Assembly: GCA_024305405.1 (NCBI GenBank)
Contig: JAKNDB010000070.1
Coordinates: 552,001-616,000, forward strand
Reading direction: 5' to 3'
Length of the DNA: 64,000 nt
From: Dirofilaria immitis
Lineage: Eukaryota; Nematoda; Chromadorea; Rhabditida; Onchocercidae
Within the stretch, counting starts at the first letter, position 1; the number at the start of each line of letters is the position of its first letter. The translations under genes and the position numbers were made by a program. Positions 36,201-47,322 of the stretch are shown here, in pieces. Below the pieces are notes generated by a model that was given only the letters and a program-made list of their open reading frames with translations, searched no databases and was not told the DNA's origin.

Positions 36201-38040
36201 TTCAAAATACTCTCATAGACTGTGAAATGATAATCGAGAAGGTCAGTTAGGAAATTGAAATCTCACATAATTTAAAACTTAATATTGCAATGGGATAGGT
36301 TGCTGCAGTGACAATTTTCGGAATGTAAAAGGTATGTAGTTTCACTTAAATTTTAGCTGTAGTCATTCATCATTTGGTAGTAAAATATAAATCGAAGCTT
36401 ATTTGAATGTTCGTAATTATCGTGTATAAAGTGGTTTACAAATTGAAACCAGTGTTTTAATTGTAATTGCAAATGGCTTTTTATAGGTAAAGGGAGAATC
36501 CGGCAATATTACTGATGTTCCGAGATTGCTTATATATGACATTATTAAATTCGAGGTTTCATCCAGAAATATTATTTTTATGTTATGTTTAGTACATGGG
36601 GAAATTCTGGTTGAAAGTTTAAAAGGAATTGAAAGATATTTAAGCTAGCAATAAAGATTATTATTTTGAGGGACGGAACGTGGGCGAATGTGATTTCACT
36701 ACACGTTTATCATGTATTCGTGAAGATTTAATTCAACCGCGTCATGATGCATTAAGGAGTGGTCGTATCAGGAGAGAGAATGAACCGATAAGTATACGTA
36801 ACAAGGTATGGTGAGGATATAAATTCTCTTTATTATAAAGTATATAAGATATTCTTTTGTTTGTTATCGATTAATTTTTGTGATACTCTAGTCCTTCTAT
36901 TTCTAAACTGCTTTTATAGGATTTTTGGGAACTAGAAGCAGTTCGGAAGCTTTTTGATGAGAAATTTACAAAAAATGTTGGGCATGAAATTGATGGCTTG
37001 ATTTTTCAGTCGGTGAATGAAGTGAGTTTCAAAAAAATGAACGTTTCTTCTAATGAACTTAAAACTGCCTGATATCAAAACACTGATCTCAGAATTTTTT
37101 TCAAAGCAGAATATTTTAAATGTTACGCTGGTTTGAGAAAATCTTTTCCTGTTTTCTCGAGTACATCACGATATATCGAAATTCAGTTTATATTGCTGCT
37201 GAATATCTTGCTTTAAATTAGCTTCATGCAGCAGAGTTATATAAATTTTATAAATACAAAATTTAGTTTAAAATTATTATCATTTCTTATAGTTTATTGC
37301 ACTAATATCGAAACCATTATATTTTATTATTTTGTAGCCATATCGCTGTGGACGATGTGATACGCTGTTGAAATGGAAGCCTCCATCTCATAACTCAATT
37401 GATTTTCAACTGAGAATAAGACGTATATCTAAACCCGGTGAATTGCCAGAACATATTGGTTTCCTTTTTGTACAAAATCAGCCAGAACCAATGGCGCAAA
37501 TGAAAGCTACGAAAAAGTTGTTGCCGTACGATAATAAGATCATTGAATGCACTTTCAAGGTTAATCTTTTATTGGAAGGAATTTATATTTGCTTAGATTA
37601 GCCTATGATATATTTAATCTGAGCTATTATTTAATTTATTTCTAAAAATAACTATAGCAAAAATAAGTTAAAAACTGATTCACTTCTCTTTTTTCCATTT
37701 CGTTATTAGGAAAATTTCATGATGCTTTAAAATAATGATGCAACTTTCTGAAATAACATATACTTTCATGAACTTCTATTAATTGATAAGAAAAAAGGAA
37801 ATTTTGTTGGGATTATTTGCATTATTACAGGATGGTAAATGGGAGTTTATGCGTGAGCGCACGGATAAGAGTTTGCCTAATTCAAGCAAAACAGCGAAAG
37901 CTGTCTATAATAGCATCATTCATCCGGTTGATAAGAACTCATTGGTAGCATTTGTTGAGAAAATATGCATGCAGAAAACGAGAAAGAGACTTGCATTACA
38001 ATCAACTAATGATGTTACTCAGAAAATTTCTAGGACATGA
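33232..38040 (+). CDS. cel-1: bifunctional mRNA capping enzyme (RNA triphosphatase + guanylyltransferase)
   Basis: Adds the 5' cap to nuclear transcripts: the N-terminal domain removes the gamma phosphate and the C-terminal domain transfers GMP. Thirteen exons: 33232-33339, 33640-33826, 33990-34100, 34418-34627, 34861-34969, 35265-35347, 35759-35885, 36092-36241, 36487-36555, 36671-36805, 36920-37021, 37338-37559, 37831-38040; about 608 residues, normal for animals (human 597). Triphosphatase: [28 protein letters not shown] and the cysteine phosphatase loop [10 protein letters not shown]. Guanylyltransferase: nucleotidyl-lysine motif KADGIR, IDCEMI (motif III, usually DGE), [21 protein letters not shown] and [10 protein letters not shown]. 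Four one-base deficits are inferred in A runs at 33704-33709, 33819-33823, 35780-35784 and 36183-36187; each, once filled, restores the conserved protein and exon phase. The acceptor of exon 10 is an unusual TTTTGAG. Closest in form to C. elegans CEL-1. Confidence 0.93.
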
Positions 38041-40540
38041 GGAGTATATTTAGCTTTTTCTACTTGAAGCATTTGTATTTTTGAATTTTGATTATCTTAT
38101 TCTTTGACTAATGCAATTTCATTTCGAGAAATAATGGTATATTAAAAAAGCTAGAAAGATATTTAATCAATCTTTATTTGGGATACTCTTAAAACCGTAT
38201 TGCTTTTGTTTTGTATATTTTTTATAAAATGAAATGATAATTGTTCTCCAAATATGTTAGGTATTAATTATAGTTTCAATTTTCCTATGAGTAGATGCAA
38301 ATTTCAAATTTCAATGGACTGTTAAACTTTACCAGTAATTTTGACAAAGAATGAAAGTTTGCGAGCTTCGTTTCAGATTTCACAACATTTTGATACATAT
38401 TTTTTGGAGCCATGCTAGTATGGATCGATCATTTTTGAAACGAAATTCGATTTGAATCAAATTTCATAATTTTTGCAATAAAAACCTCATATTGCACATT
38501 TCAAAACTTAGAATTAGAAATTTTATTCCTATTACGAGCTATAGACAGATTCATGGATCAATTTGGAACTTTGTTTTTCTGAATATTTAATACATTAATA
38601 TTTGTTCTATCTGAATTCTAAATTATTAATAGAGGTCGCTAGTGGATTTTTGCATTGTTTTAGAAATATAACAATTTGTTAAATGTAATTTACACATAAT
38701 TTCATAGATAATTTGAATGCTAAAATCATTCAGACCATATTACTATCTGAATTTTCTAATATTCGATAGAAAAATAAGAGCAGCGAATATTTTTGCTTCG
38801 GAATGAAATATATTGTTTCAAGAACATGTATGTGTATTTTACAACAATGGATTCAATATTGTAAATTGTTTTTTACATTTTTTATACTGAGATGCTAGAT
38901 AAATCAAATTACTTTATAAAATATGGGAGATTTGTGTACGGAATGGAGTTAAATAAAACATGTGGAAACCGAATTTAAAGTTAGAATTTAAAACAGAAGT
39001 CACCTATATTAAATTACAAGGATAAACAACTTTTGAATTTCGAAATAAAGCGGAAAAATGAAATAGCTAGGGCTGAAATTTTATTATTTTAAGCTAATAC
39101 ATTTTGGATGCTGGCGAATACTTCAGTTTTTTTTGGAGCGGTCATAGTAAAAATTTTCTTTTTCGCATAATTTCACGATTTCAAACTCAGGTAAAAAAAT
39201 TAAGAAAAGTGATAAAATTGGGAAAATGGTTCGGTCATTTTCAGTGGTCATTTTTATTCGGCAAATGTTACAATTTTAGTAATAGCAAAATATCGCAAAT
39301 GACATATTCGTTTGATGGGAGTGTTACTGAGATTTCAAATTGTAAAAATTATAACAATTACACTACGCTAGCTTTAAGTTATGCTTTGAAAATACAAATG
39401 AAATTAGAAAATAACAATTAAAAATAGACTGAAAATATCTGCATCATCCACCGGTTGGATTGATACATCACATTCAATATCAGAATATAGAATCTCTCAC
39501 TTCAATGTTCAATGATTATCATGATAGTGATTTTAATAAATGTAGTTAAATTGACCCGTTTTTATTCGAAAGAAAAGATTCCAATCTGATATACTTTTTA
39601 TAAGGCCAATAAAAGCGCTTGATTTGTGCGACAAGAAAATAAATCATCCTAATGTTCTTTTTCTGTTTTATCATTTGATACTCACTTAATTTTTGCATAT
39701 TTATTTTTGGATTAATTTATGGATGAATTTGTTTAAATTATATGACTTACTTAGCTTTTAAATCATTTATTTTGATTTTCAATTCTTTCCAGGAAATTTG
39801 ATATACTTTTATTGAAAAGTTATTATGAATAAAAAAACTTCCGCAAACATAACTGTTTTATACTTCCTCATTTTCACTATTAAACTCGTTACTATACTTT
39901 TAATAAACTTATCATTAAATCGAAATGGAATTAATAACTTGAAATAATTAAAATATCAACTATAACGAGATTTATTAAATATCTATAATGATAATGAAAA
40001 TAATAAAGATATTATCTATGAATAATAAAATTATATTGCATTGCGCAACTGATGATATTAGTACATAAATTTGCTCATTTTTTCTCTCAAATAAAGGATT
40101 GAAATTTTAATAAATATTTAAAATATGCAAGAGGAATAATAGTAATTTATTGGTATAATATTAAAAAAGACATCGACAGCACTATACTCAAATTATTTAT
40201 GTTAAAAGGTACTACGTTACAGCAATGTGTTCAATATATGATACTAAATTTCATAGAAATTCAAAAATTTCATCTAATGTATTTTTTAGATTATTGAAAT
40301 GTTTTAAAATTTCAAGATTATTTCTTAAATTTATGCTAATGTCATCTAAAAAAGCCTACTATATATATCGATATTGATACTAGCGTAGTTATTAACAATT
40401 ATTAACAACACAACACATAATATTACTATTTAACCTAATCTTTTTTCTGCATTAGCGCCTTTTATTAATATCCAATTTTTTTATATTTTTTTATTAATAC
40501 CTAATTTTTTTCTGCTTTAGCACTTTTTATTATTATTATT
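38041..40540. other. intergenic region after the capping enzyme
   Basis: No supported gene. One open frame at 39104-39421 (105 codons) is rich in F, S, N and K, matches nothing I know and carries a possible donor inside it, so it is left uncalled. The rest is AT-rich sequence. Confidence 0.5.
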
Positions 40541-40860
40541 AAGAATACAATACAATCCAAGCGAAAATATATCACTGAAGACTAGAAGTGCCGTGATGAG
40601 ATGATGTTCGGCAAAACTCTTCCTGAAGGCATTGTGCTTTTCGGTTGGGAATGTTGGCGAAAGCCGAAGCATGTAAATAGTTGTATATAGATAAAAATGT
40701 TTAAAAAGACATTGATGTAAATAGCTTACCAAAATTATGAGATGAGTAGGCTAAAGAGAAGAGATATAAAGAAGTTCTCAGTCAAACAGAATGAGATCGA
40801 TCTGTCTAAGGTCGGCAAGCTGAAGGGTGCGTATGGAAGCGGTTGGGTTTCAATTACCTA
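40541..40860 (+). mobile_element. BEL/Pao LTR retrotransposon fragment, copy 1 (pol tail + LTR)
   Basis: Positions 40541-40719 match 43758-43944 at roughly 90 percent over about 180 bp, same orientation. The match starts within the last codons of pol (QSKRKYITED then a stop) and runs into sequence that should be LTR. Copy 1 continues to about 40860 with a further, less AT-rich LTR-like part (around GAGATCGATCTGTCTAAGG). Because it carries pol tail, it derives from a 3' end and is not the left LTR of an element ending at copy 2. Confidence 0.7.
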
Positions 40861-41587
40861 AGTTTGACAAAAAATTCGACAGCAATGTATAACAGCTTTG
40901 CATAAATTATTTCAAACAATACAATAACAGCAATTCAAATAAATTCATTTGATATAAAGGATTAAACAGTGATGTTAAACATTGACCGAATAATCTCCCC
41001 TTTCATTACTACGCGTGAATTGCTATTTCTATCATAGTTAGTTAGATTGACACTCCTACCTTAACGAGTACTTATATGTACAATTATTGGCGATTCATAC
41101 AATTGAGGCTGCAGAAATGACCATGTTATTCTTTCATTTGATTCTCTGCTACAAAATTTAATTTATAGCTTTCACTTTATTTACTTTATTGGAGAATATT
41201 TTGCTATAAACGTGTAAATAAGCGAGTATTGAAAACATAATTATTTTCCTATGATTTTGTAAAGACCTTTTGAACTTTTCCTTGCTATAATATTATTTTT
41301 TCTGTAGTTACACAAATTGTACAATTTTTGCTGTCGCATATCTGGAGCTGATCTCCAGTAAAAATAACTTATTTATGCTTATAATATAAGTAAGGGATGT
41401 CGTATTTTGCTAATATTGATTGTAAGATCTTTAATAGTCAATGCTGATTTATTCAGAAAAACATTTGTTAGAAAAAATTTCTTCCCAACATCGAATCCTT
41501 TGTGGGATGCACAATCAGATAATGTCATTTCTTTGATGTAATTGTGTCGAATACTATTAAATTTGAATGTTTTTAGAAATTGCAGGA
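40861..41587. other. intergenic region before the zinc-finger gene
   Basis: About 0.7 kb with no supported exon. Confidence 0.5.
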
Positions 41588-42758
41588 ATGTTCATGAGCA
41601 TGCATTTGATTTATTCCTTCTTCGTCGTTTTTCAATTGTGCAACATTCAAACGGTAAGTTAATTAAAAATATTATATTACATTTAACACAGTATTGTTTT
41701 TCAAGATTTTAAAATTTTAAGAAAGTATGAAATGGCTAATACAATATAATTTGAGGAAGCACTGCCACAATTGACGAAGCCGGTTGATTTAGAAAGGGGG
41801 AAGAAAGAACTAAGAAAACCGTTAGATTTATCAATGGTGAAAACGAATGAAGAACAAACAGAAGTGTTGGATTTATCAGTGATGGAAACAAATCAAGAAC
41901 AAACAGAAGCGTTAGACTTATCAATTCCAAAAGTGAACATAAAGAAAGCAGCGGGTCGATGTAACATATCAATTCAAGATGAAGAGAATGAGTCAATAAA
42001 ATTAAGTGGAGTAATGAATGATGAACAGAGTGAGACATCGAATTTACCGATTTCAGAAGCGGATGAAGAAGGAAAAAGAAAAAAAAAGGAGCGAAAAATA
42101 AATGTAATGTATGCGGAAAAGAAATGACAGGCAGTTTGAAAAAGCATATGCGAACTCAGGGCAGTGAAAGGCCATACAATTGCTTGGACTGCAGGAAAGG
42201 TCTCTCGAGATCCTCACCATTGAAAATCATTATGCAAATTCATGACGATGTAAAGTTCTACAAATGTTTGGAATGTGCAAAACATTTTATTCGAAAATTT
42301 GATATAAAAGGCACATGCAAATTCACACCGGTGAGAAGCCCTACATTTGTCCGGTGTGTAAGAAAGGTTTCTCGCAATCATCGAATTTGAATGTCCATAT
42401 GCGAACTCACAACGGTTTGAAGCCATACAATTGTTCTGTGTGTAAGAAAGGTTTCTCGCAATCAACGAATTTGAATTCCCATATGCGAACTCACAACGGT
42501 TTTAAGCCATACAGTTGTTTGAATTGCGGGAAAAATTTCTCGACATTCTCGTACTTGAATGATCATATGTGGATTCATAGCGATGGGAAATCACACAATT
42601 GTTCAATATGTGGGAAATGTTTCTCGCGTCCATCGATTATGAAAAAGCATATGAAAATTCATAGCGGTGTGAAGCCCCATAGTTGTTTGGAATGTGCGAA
42701 ACATTTTACTCGAAAATCTGATTTAAAAAGGCACATGCAAATTCATTCTCGCTCTTGA
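41588..42758 (+). CDS. C2H2 zinc-finger protein with CtBP-type PxDLS motifs
   Basis: Likely nuclear DNA-binding regulator. The main exon runs from about 41756. Its acidic N-terminal part repeats KPVDLE, KPLDLS, VLDLS and ALDLS, which resemble the PxDLS motif that recruits the CtBP co-repressor. Eight C2H2 fingers follow to 42758. Fingers 4-8 are canonical (YICPVCKKGFSQSSNLNVH and similar, TGEKPY-type linkers). Finger 1 lacks its last His (HMRTQ) and finger 2 lacks its first His (LKIIMQIH), so both are probably degenerate. Two one-base deficits are inferred: around the A runs 42079-42087 / 42094-42098 (between the acidic part and finger 1) and at 42306-42309 (finger 3; the related finger at 42717 has one more A). 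An in-phase first exon 41588-41653 starting MFMSMHLIYS is possible, but its partner acceptor (TTTGAG) is weak, so the true start is uncertain. Confidence 0.78.
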
Positions 42759-42951
42759 AATCTTATGTGCGGAATTATACCAATGAGAAACCATACACTG
42801 CTCAGAATGTTGTAATTTAAAACAGCATATAATAACTCATTGCAAAGAGAGGATAATCTTTAATCATTCTTTTTGCGGTGGTAGTTTTAAATCAAACAAA
42901 AATTTAAAATTTCACATGGAAGATTTCCATTCTAAAGAAATTAACATTTAA
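42759..42951 (+). pseudogene. degenerate extra zinc fingers after the stop
   Basis: Just after the TGA, finger-like pieces continue in shifted frames: CSECCNLKQHIITHCKER and then FCGGSFKSNKNLKFHMEDFH, ending at a TAA near 42951. This suggests the gene once had more fingers, or that another frame error ends it early. Confidence 0.55.
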
Positions 42952-43340
42952 AAATCGAAAACTGTAATATACATTGCTGTTACCGAGATTGTTGATTATA
43001 CATGTCTTACTATTTAGTCATTTTTTATACTTTATTTTTGTTCTGACTTTATTTACAATAATTTCTTTAATATTATTGTTGTCGCTTACTTATAAGTTAC
43101 TGGTATTTTTTTTTTTTTAATAAAATTTCCTCTCATGTTTGCCTAAACTCACTTGCACATCTACTTCATAATCTTTACATTACACGACTTATAGTCGCCT
43201 ACTGAAGCATGCACAATACGCAAGCACATACATCATCTAGAATATGTACACCCCATCGATTTCATTCACTCCAATGCTTCCTTAATTATACCAACAACTA
43301 CCGACGATCTGAACGAATTTAAAATAAGAAACCCAGATAC

Positions 43341-43944
43341 AAGGGGCGACTTATTAAATAATGGATGGTGACATTAAAGGTGCTCGATACGTTTTGGGAA
43401 ACGTGGAAACGAGCGTGCTAAGTAAGCCCCAGGAATTGAACACAAAAGGGACATATTAATCCTAAAACGAAGGATCGAATGCCAATAATAGAAGAAATTG
43501 TATTAGTAGATGAAATATATATATATATATATATATAGGTAGTATATATATGTATAGGTAGTATAAATATTAATAGATGAAATAGACACCTCGAGGATCG
43601 TAGAATTTAGTAAGAATAAAAGAACTCAAAAAGAAAAGAGATGGGATAGTAAGAAGTGCATTAGTGAAAATGTCCGACGGAAAGTACTTAGCGAGACCAA
43701 TCAATATGCTATATCCTCTCGAAGTTGACGACGCAGCAAGTGTGATTGATGAAAAGGTGAAGAATATCATACAATCCAAACGAAAATATATCATCGAAGA
43801 CTAGAAGTGGCGTGATGAGATGATGTCCGGTTGAACAAAACTCTTCCTGAAGGCACTGTGCTTTTTCGGTCGGGAATGTTGGCGAAAGCCGAAGCATGTA
43901 AATAGTTGTATATAGATAAAAATGTTTAAAAAGACATTAATGTA
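43341..43944 (+). mobile_element. BEL/Pao LTR retrotransposon fragment, copy 2 (C-terminal pol domain + LTR)
   Basis: A broken coding relic of the DUF5641-type domain that ends BEL/Pao polyproteins. An upstream piece has LDTFWETWKRA, then EEIVLVDE. After an AT microsatellite insertion (about 43515-43580) an open part at 43637-43804 has RDGIVRSALVKM and RPINMLYPLEV and ends at a TAG. Several stops interrupt the upstream part, so it is inactive. Sequence after the TAG matches copy 1 and is taken as LTR, cut short by an AT-rich stretch at about 43945. Confidence 0.75.
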
Positions 43945-44013
43945 ATATATGTATATATATATATACATATATATAGGTTATATATATGAATAGGTATATA
44001 TTAATGAAGTTAT

Positions 44014-44154
44014 AGTGATCCAGAAGTTCAAGATGCTATTCGTAATTATGCTAACACACTGGCATGAAATTTTGATATTAAAACACTCTCAGATTTGTCG
44101 ACCTTTCATACTAGTCCAAGTCAGAAGAAAATGCTGCAACAATTAATTTCTTAA
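44014..44154 (+). pseudogene. short relic open frame with an internal TGA (unidentified)
   Basis: After a TTATAG acceptor-like site, one frame reads DPEVQDAIRNYANTLA, a TGA, then NFDIKTLSDLSTFHTSPSQK to a TAA. Composition is protein-like on both sides of the TGA. No family was recognised. It may be a decayed exon or the end of a gene whose other exons are lost or missed. Confidence 0.3.
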
Positions 44155-45150
44155 CTAATATAAACAATAATATAGCCAAGTTTTAATGTTCAAATCAACT
44201 ATAATTTTATTAATTGAGCATTCTTGTCTATATCGATTTATGTATCTAAAATAAACTTAACAAATATTTCATCCTTTTTTTCTCAAATAATTACTATCAA
44301 AGTGTCAGCGATATTCATGTTAGAGGTCTTGGAATAACTAATTTATTTGCATTTCATCAGAAAAGAGAATTTGCCAAAACTGAATGATATCATTCGTCCT
44401 CAACAAAATTTGGATTATATCATTGCATATGCAATAAATTTATTGTTGGATTTTTGTTTTTCTCTACTCCAGGACATTGCTTTGATGAAAAATTACATCT
44501 GTTCCACACTATTTTTCATTCAATGCTAATATGCTGATAAGTGATAAGCACTGACAAATACCTCGAAGCGAACAAAAGTTCATTAAACATAGCAATGCAG
44601 TTCAATGAATATCCGTCCTGATGTGCCACGATTAATTTGATCATCCAGTGAAATGCGTGATCTAACTATATGTTAGATATGGCTTAAAAACAAATTCAGG
44701 GAAAGATTACGAGACAATTCAAGCAGCATTTTCATTAAGTTATTCGTTGGTTTATGCTAGTAATAACAGTTAGGGTTTTTGTTTTTTTTTCAGATAAATG
44801 AAGTAAAATAATTCGTTTATAATGTCTATCAGAAAGAGGAAATAAATAGATGAATTAAAATAATTAGAATATAATTAGTACACGATCACCAGCAAGTTTC
44901 CCTGAATTGCAAATATGAAATGTCGAATGCTCCTTCATTAGAATATATGCTAAAAACCTAACCCATATCAGTCTTCATATATTTTAAGAAATATTCAGAA
45001 AGTTCATGGTAGTGAGATCAAGGTTTTCATTTTGATAACATATCTAAACAGCGAGAAAAATAGCTATTCCGATCTTTTGTATTCCGGTCGGAGATCTTAC
45101 TTCTTCGATCTCATATTTTTGTGCGATTCATTTCTCATTCTCTCGTAAAG
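44155..45150. other. intergenic region
   Basis: About 1 kb. One possible exon-like stretch lies at 44366-44450 after TTTCATCAG (NLPKLNDIIRPQQNLDYII) but has no partner. Otherwise nothing supported. Confidence 0.4.
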
Positions 45151-45790
45151 ATGCCTCCAAAGTTGAAGTAAGTGAAAGTTTTGTTAAAATTTTCATAAAG
45201 TTCGATATGCCAGTATTTTAGCAATCACATGATGTAACATAATTTTATATAATTGTCTTATTCATTTAGTAATTTATTAATTCGTATTTGCTATTAACCA
45301 TATATATCATGTAATTATTCTTTTCTAGTGCTGTTCGATATAGCATAGTCAGAATGCAATGAAAGTAATTTGAAATGTCGTCGTGAAATAATTTCGTCTT
45401 AATTCATTTAGTAGCACTTTTATAACTTTTTAGTTAACGTCGATAATATAATATTAAATGGAAGCTATTCACTTTTACATATTCTCTTTTCTGTTTGTAA
45501 AAATCTCCTTTCTCAATTTAAATTTCCAGATACGTAATAATGCAATTAGCCAGTGCTATATCGAGCCAGTGTTATATCGAGTCCTATGTGAATATGGCTA
45601 CGTGAAAGAACGGCTGATAAATTCCGTGGAATATTTTATGATCCGGCAGGTAATTAATTTATGCGGATTTTTAGTTGCTTTGTGAAATAATTGGATATTT
45701 TTAGTTAAATATGTGTAATTCTAAATTGAGTACATTCATGAATTTTTGAATTAATATTTAACTAAGAATGAAAGGTTAAGTTGCAATCAG

Positions 45791-45828
<38 letters not shown>

Positions 45829-47285
45829 ATGATGAGTAGAACTTACATAAAAATTAAAAAGATCATCTCGATGAGCGATCTTACAGATGAAGTAACAATT
45901 GAAAAAGAATAAGAAAAATGGCTTTCGGACTGACTATCATAATATAACGTAGGATTTTTAAACTTATATGATGATTTTCTATAGAAGATAAAAGACACTT
46001 TTGAAATAATACCAGTTTTGATATACATAATTTCATCCTTCCACGCACATTACATTATGTGTCTTTTTAGAATTTGATATACCTATAGCTTAATTATAAC
46101 TAGCCTATTTGATATTTTCATTTTGATCGCAAATAAAGCATTTAATCGATAATTTGTTGTTAAATAATTATATGTTGAGTAGTCTTATTATTGGATACAT
46201 TTTTTTTGAAACTTTTTAGTTTTATGTTTCTTATTTTTATCAAATTGTTTTAATTTGCTCCTTAAAAATATTTATTTCAAATTTAACATGTGCTCAGTTT
46301 TCAGTTGGGCGCGAAATACTATTTGAAGAAAAGCAAAAGTGAAAGGAAAAGCGTCACTTCCAGAGAATGTAAAGCGACGTTTTAATTTGAAATGATCTAA
46401 AAAAGACATAGTGCTTATAGCAATTTTTTAATGTGAACTATTTGTTTTACTGTTCTCTCAGTATGATATTTGGTCTTGTAGAATTTAGGACTCAATAATG
46501 TACTTATTTTTTAAATCCTATGGTGATATGTTTTCATTCTGATATATTCTTCTAGTTAGAGATTCTTTTCTGTTTATAAAATCTATTCTTCAGAAAATCT
46601 CCATTTTCCTTTTTGAAGTTTTTACTTTCTTATTCCTACAAAATTATGCTTTTTTCCTAGATCACTTTTCTTTTTCGGTTTTCATTTTGAGTTTTGTTTG
46701 TGGGAATTTATTAAATTTCTATGATTTGTATATATAATTTTTGAAAAAAAATGCATACTAGGGAGTTATTATTATAATCTTTTGCAGTTCTGAGAAAAAT
46801 GATCCGATTGTTATAAATACAATTAGACTCTTTCTTTTAGCACAAGCAATTATAAATTCATGTTGCTAAATTTTTCAATTTTCTTTTGGCAGTGTTTAAG
46901 CTAATCGTCGCAGTCAGTTAATTTTTAATCCGGAAAATTTTTTCCAGAAAATAAATTTATATCTAGCATATTTTTATTATATTATCGAAAATGCATTTTA
47001 CTGACCAGTCTGAAAATTATTATTTCTGCTATTTGTTAATCGCCACGTCTATTTGTTATTATATAGTATATTTGTTATGTATAAGTATTATAAAGATTCC
47101 CTTATACTTATTCTCACATTTCTGTAATTGGTTGTCTTATCACCATATTTATTTACATATCCATTCATTTTTTGCTATACCTTATTATCTTTCAGGATTT
47201 CAATGCACTCTTGAAGTCATTTTATGACGAATCATATGGTGATGTGCTTTCTGAATTAGACATGATCATTACATTTTTTCAATAA
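45151..47285 (+). CDS. small ENY2-like protein (tentative)
   Basis: Exons: 45151-45167, 45329-45364, 45530-45649, 47195-47285; about 88 residues. The start MPPKLN is followed by NAVRYSIVR, ISQCYIEPVLYRVLCEYGYV, KERLINSVEYFMIRQ and, at the end, SELDMIITFFQ. The pattern of a short all-helical protein with a LxxxLxE(C/Y)G(W/Y) core and a hydrophobic last helix resembles ENY2, the small subunit shared by the SAGA deubiquitinase module and the TREX-2 mRNA export complex. The likeness is modest and one exon may be missing from the long 1.5-kb intron. One missing base near 45353 is inferred from exon phase (AGAATG). Its stop lies only about 36 bp before the acceptor of the SRP receptor gene, which suggests a shared transcript. 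Confidence 0.45.
45793..45826. repeat. (AT)n microsatellite
   Basis: Perfect AT dinucleotide run of about 17 units in the long intron of the ENY2-like gene. Confidence 0.95.
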
Positions 47286-47311
47286 AAATATTGCGGTGAT
47301 ACTTTTCATAT

Positions 47312-47321
47312 CTTTTTTCAG
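47312..47321 (+). promoter_or_regulatory. probable trans-splice acceptor of the SRP receptor beta gene
   Basis: CTTTTTTCAG lies directly before the ATG (one G between) and 36 bp after the stop of the upstream gene. With so little room for a promoter, trans-splicing of a downstream operon gene is the simplest reading. Confidence 0.6.
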
Positions 47322-47322
47322 G

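Noticed and set aside
33232..38040. Programmed frameshifting or RNA editing as the cause of frame breaks in the capping enzyme and other genes
   Set aside because: The breaks occur in unrelated genes, mostly in A/T runs and always one base short, which fits sequencing error better. No slippery-site plus structure pattern was seen.
41736..42038. 100-codon minus-strand frame rich in L, H and S
   Set aside because: Mirror of the acidic DLS-motif exon of the zinc-finger gene.
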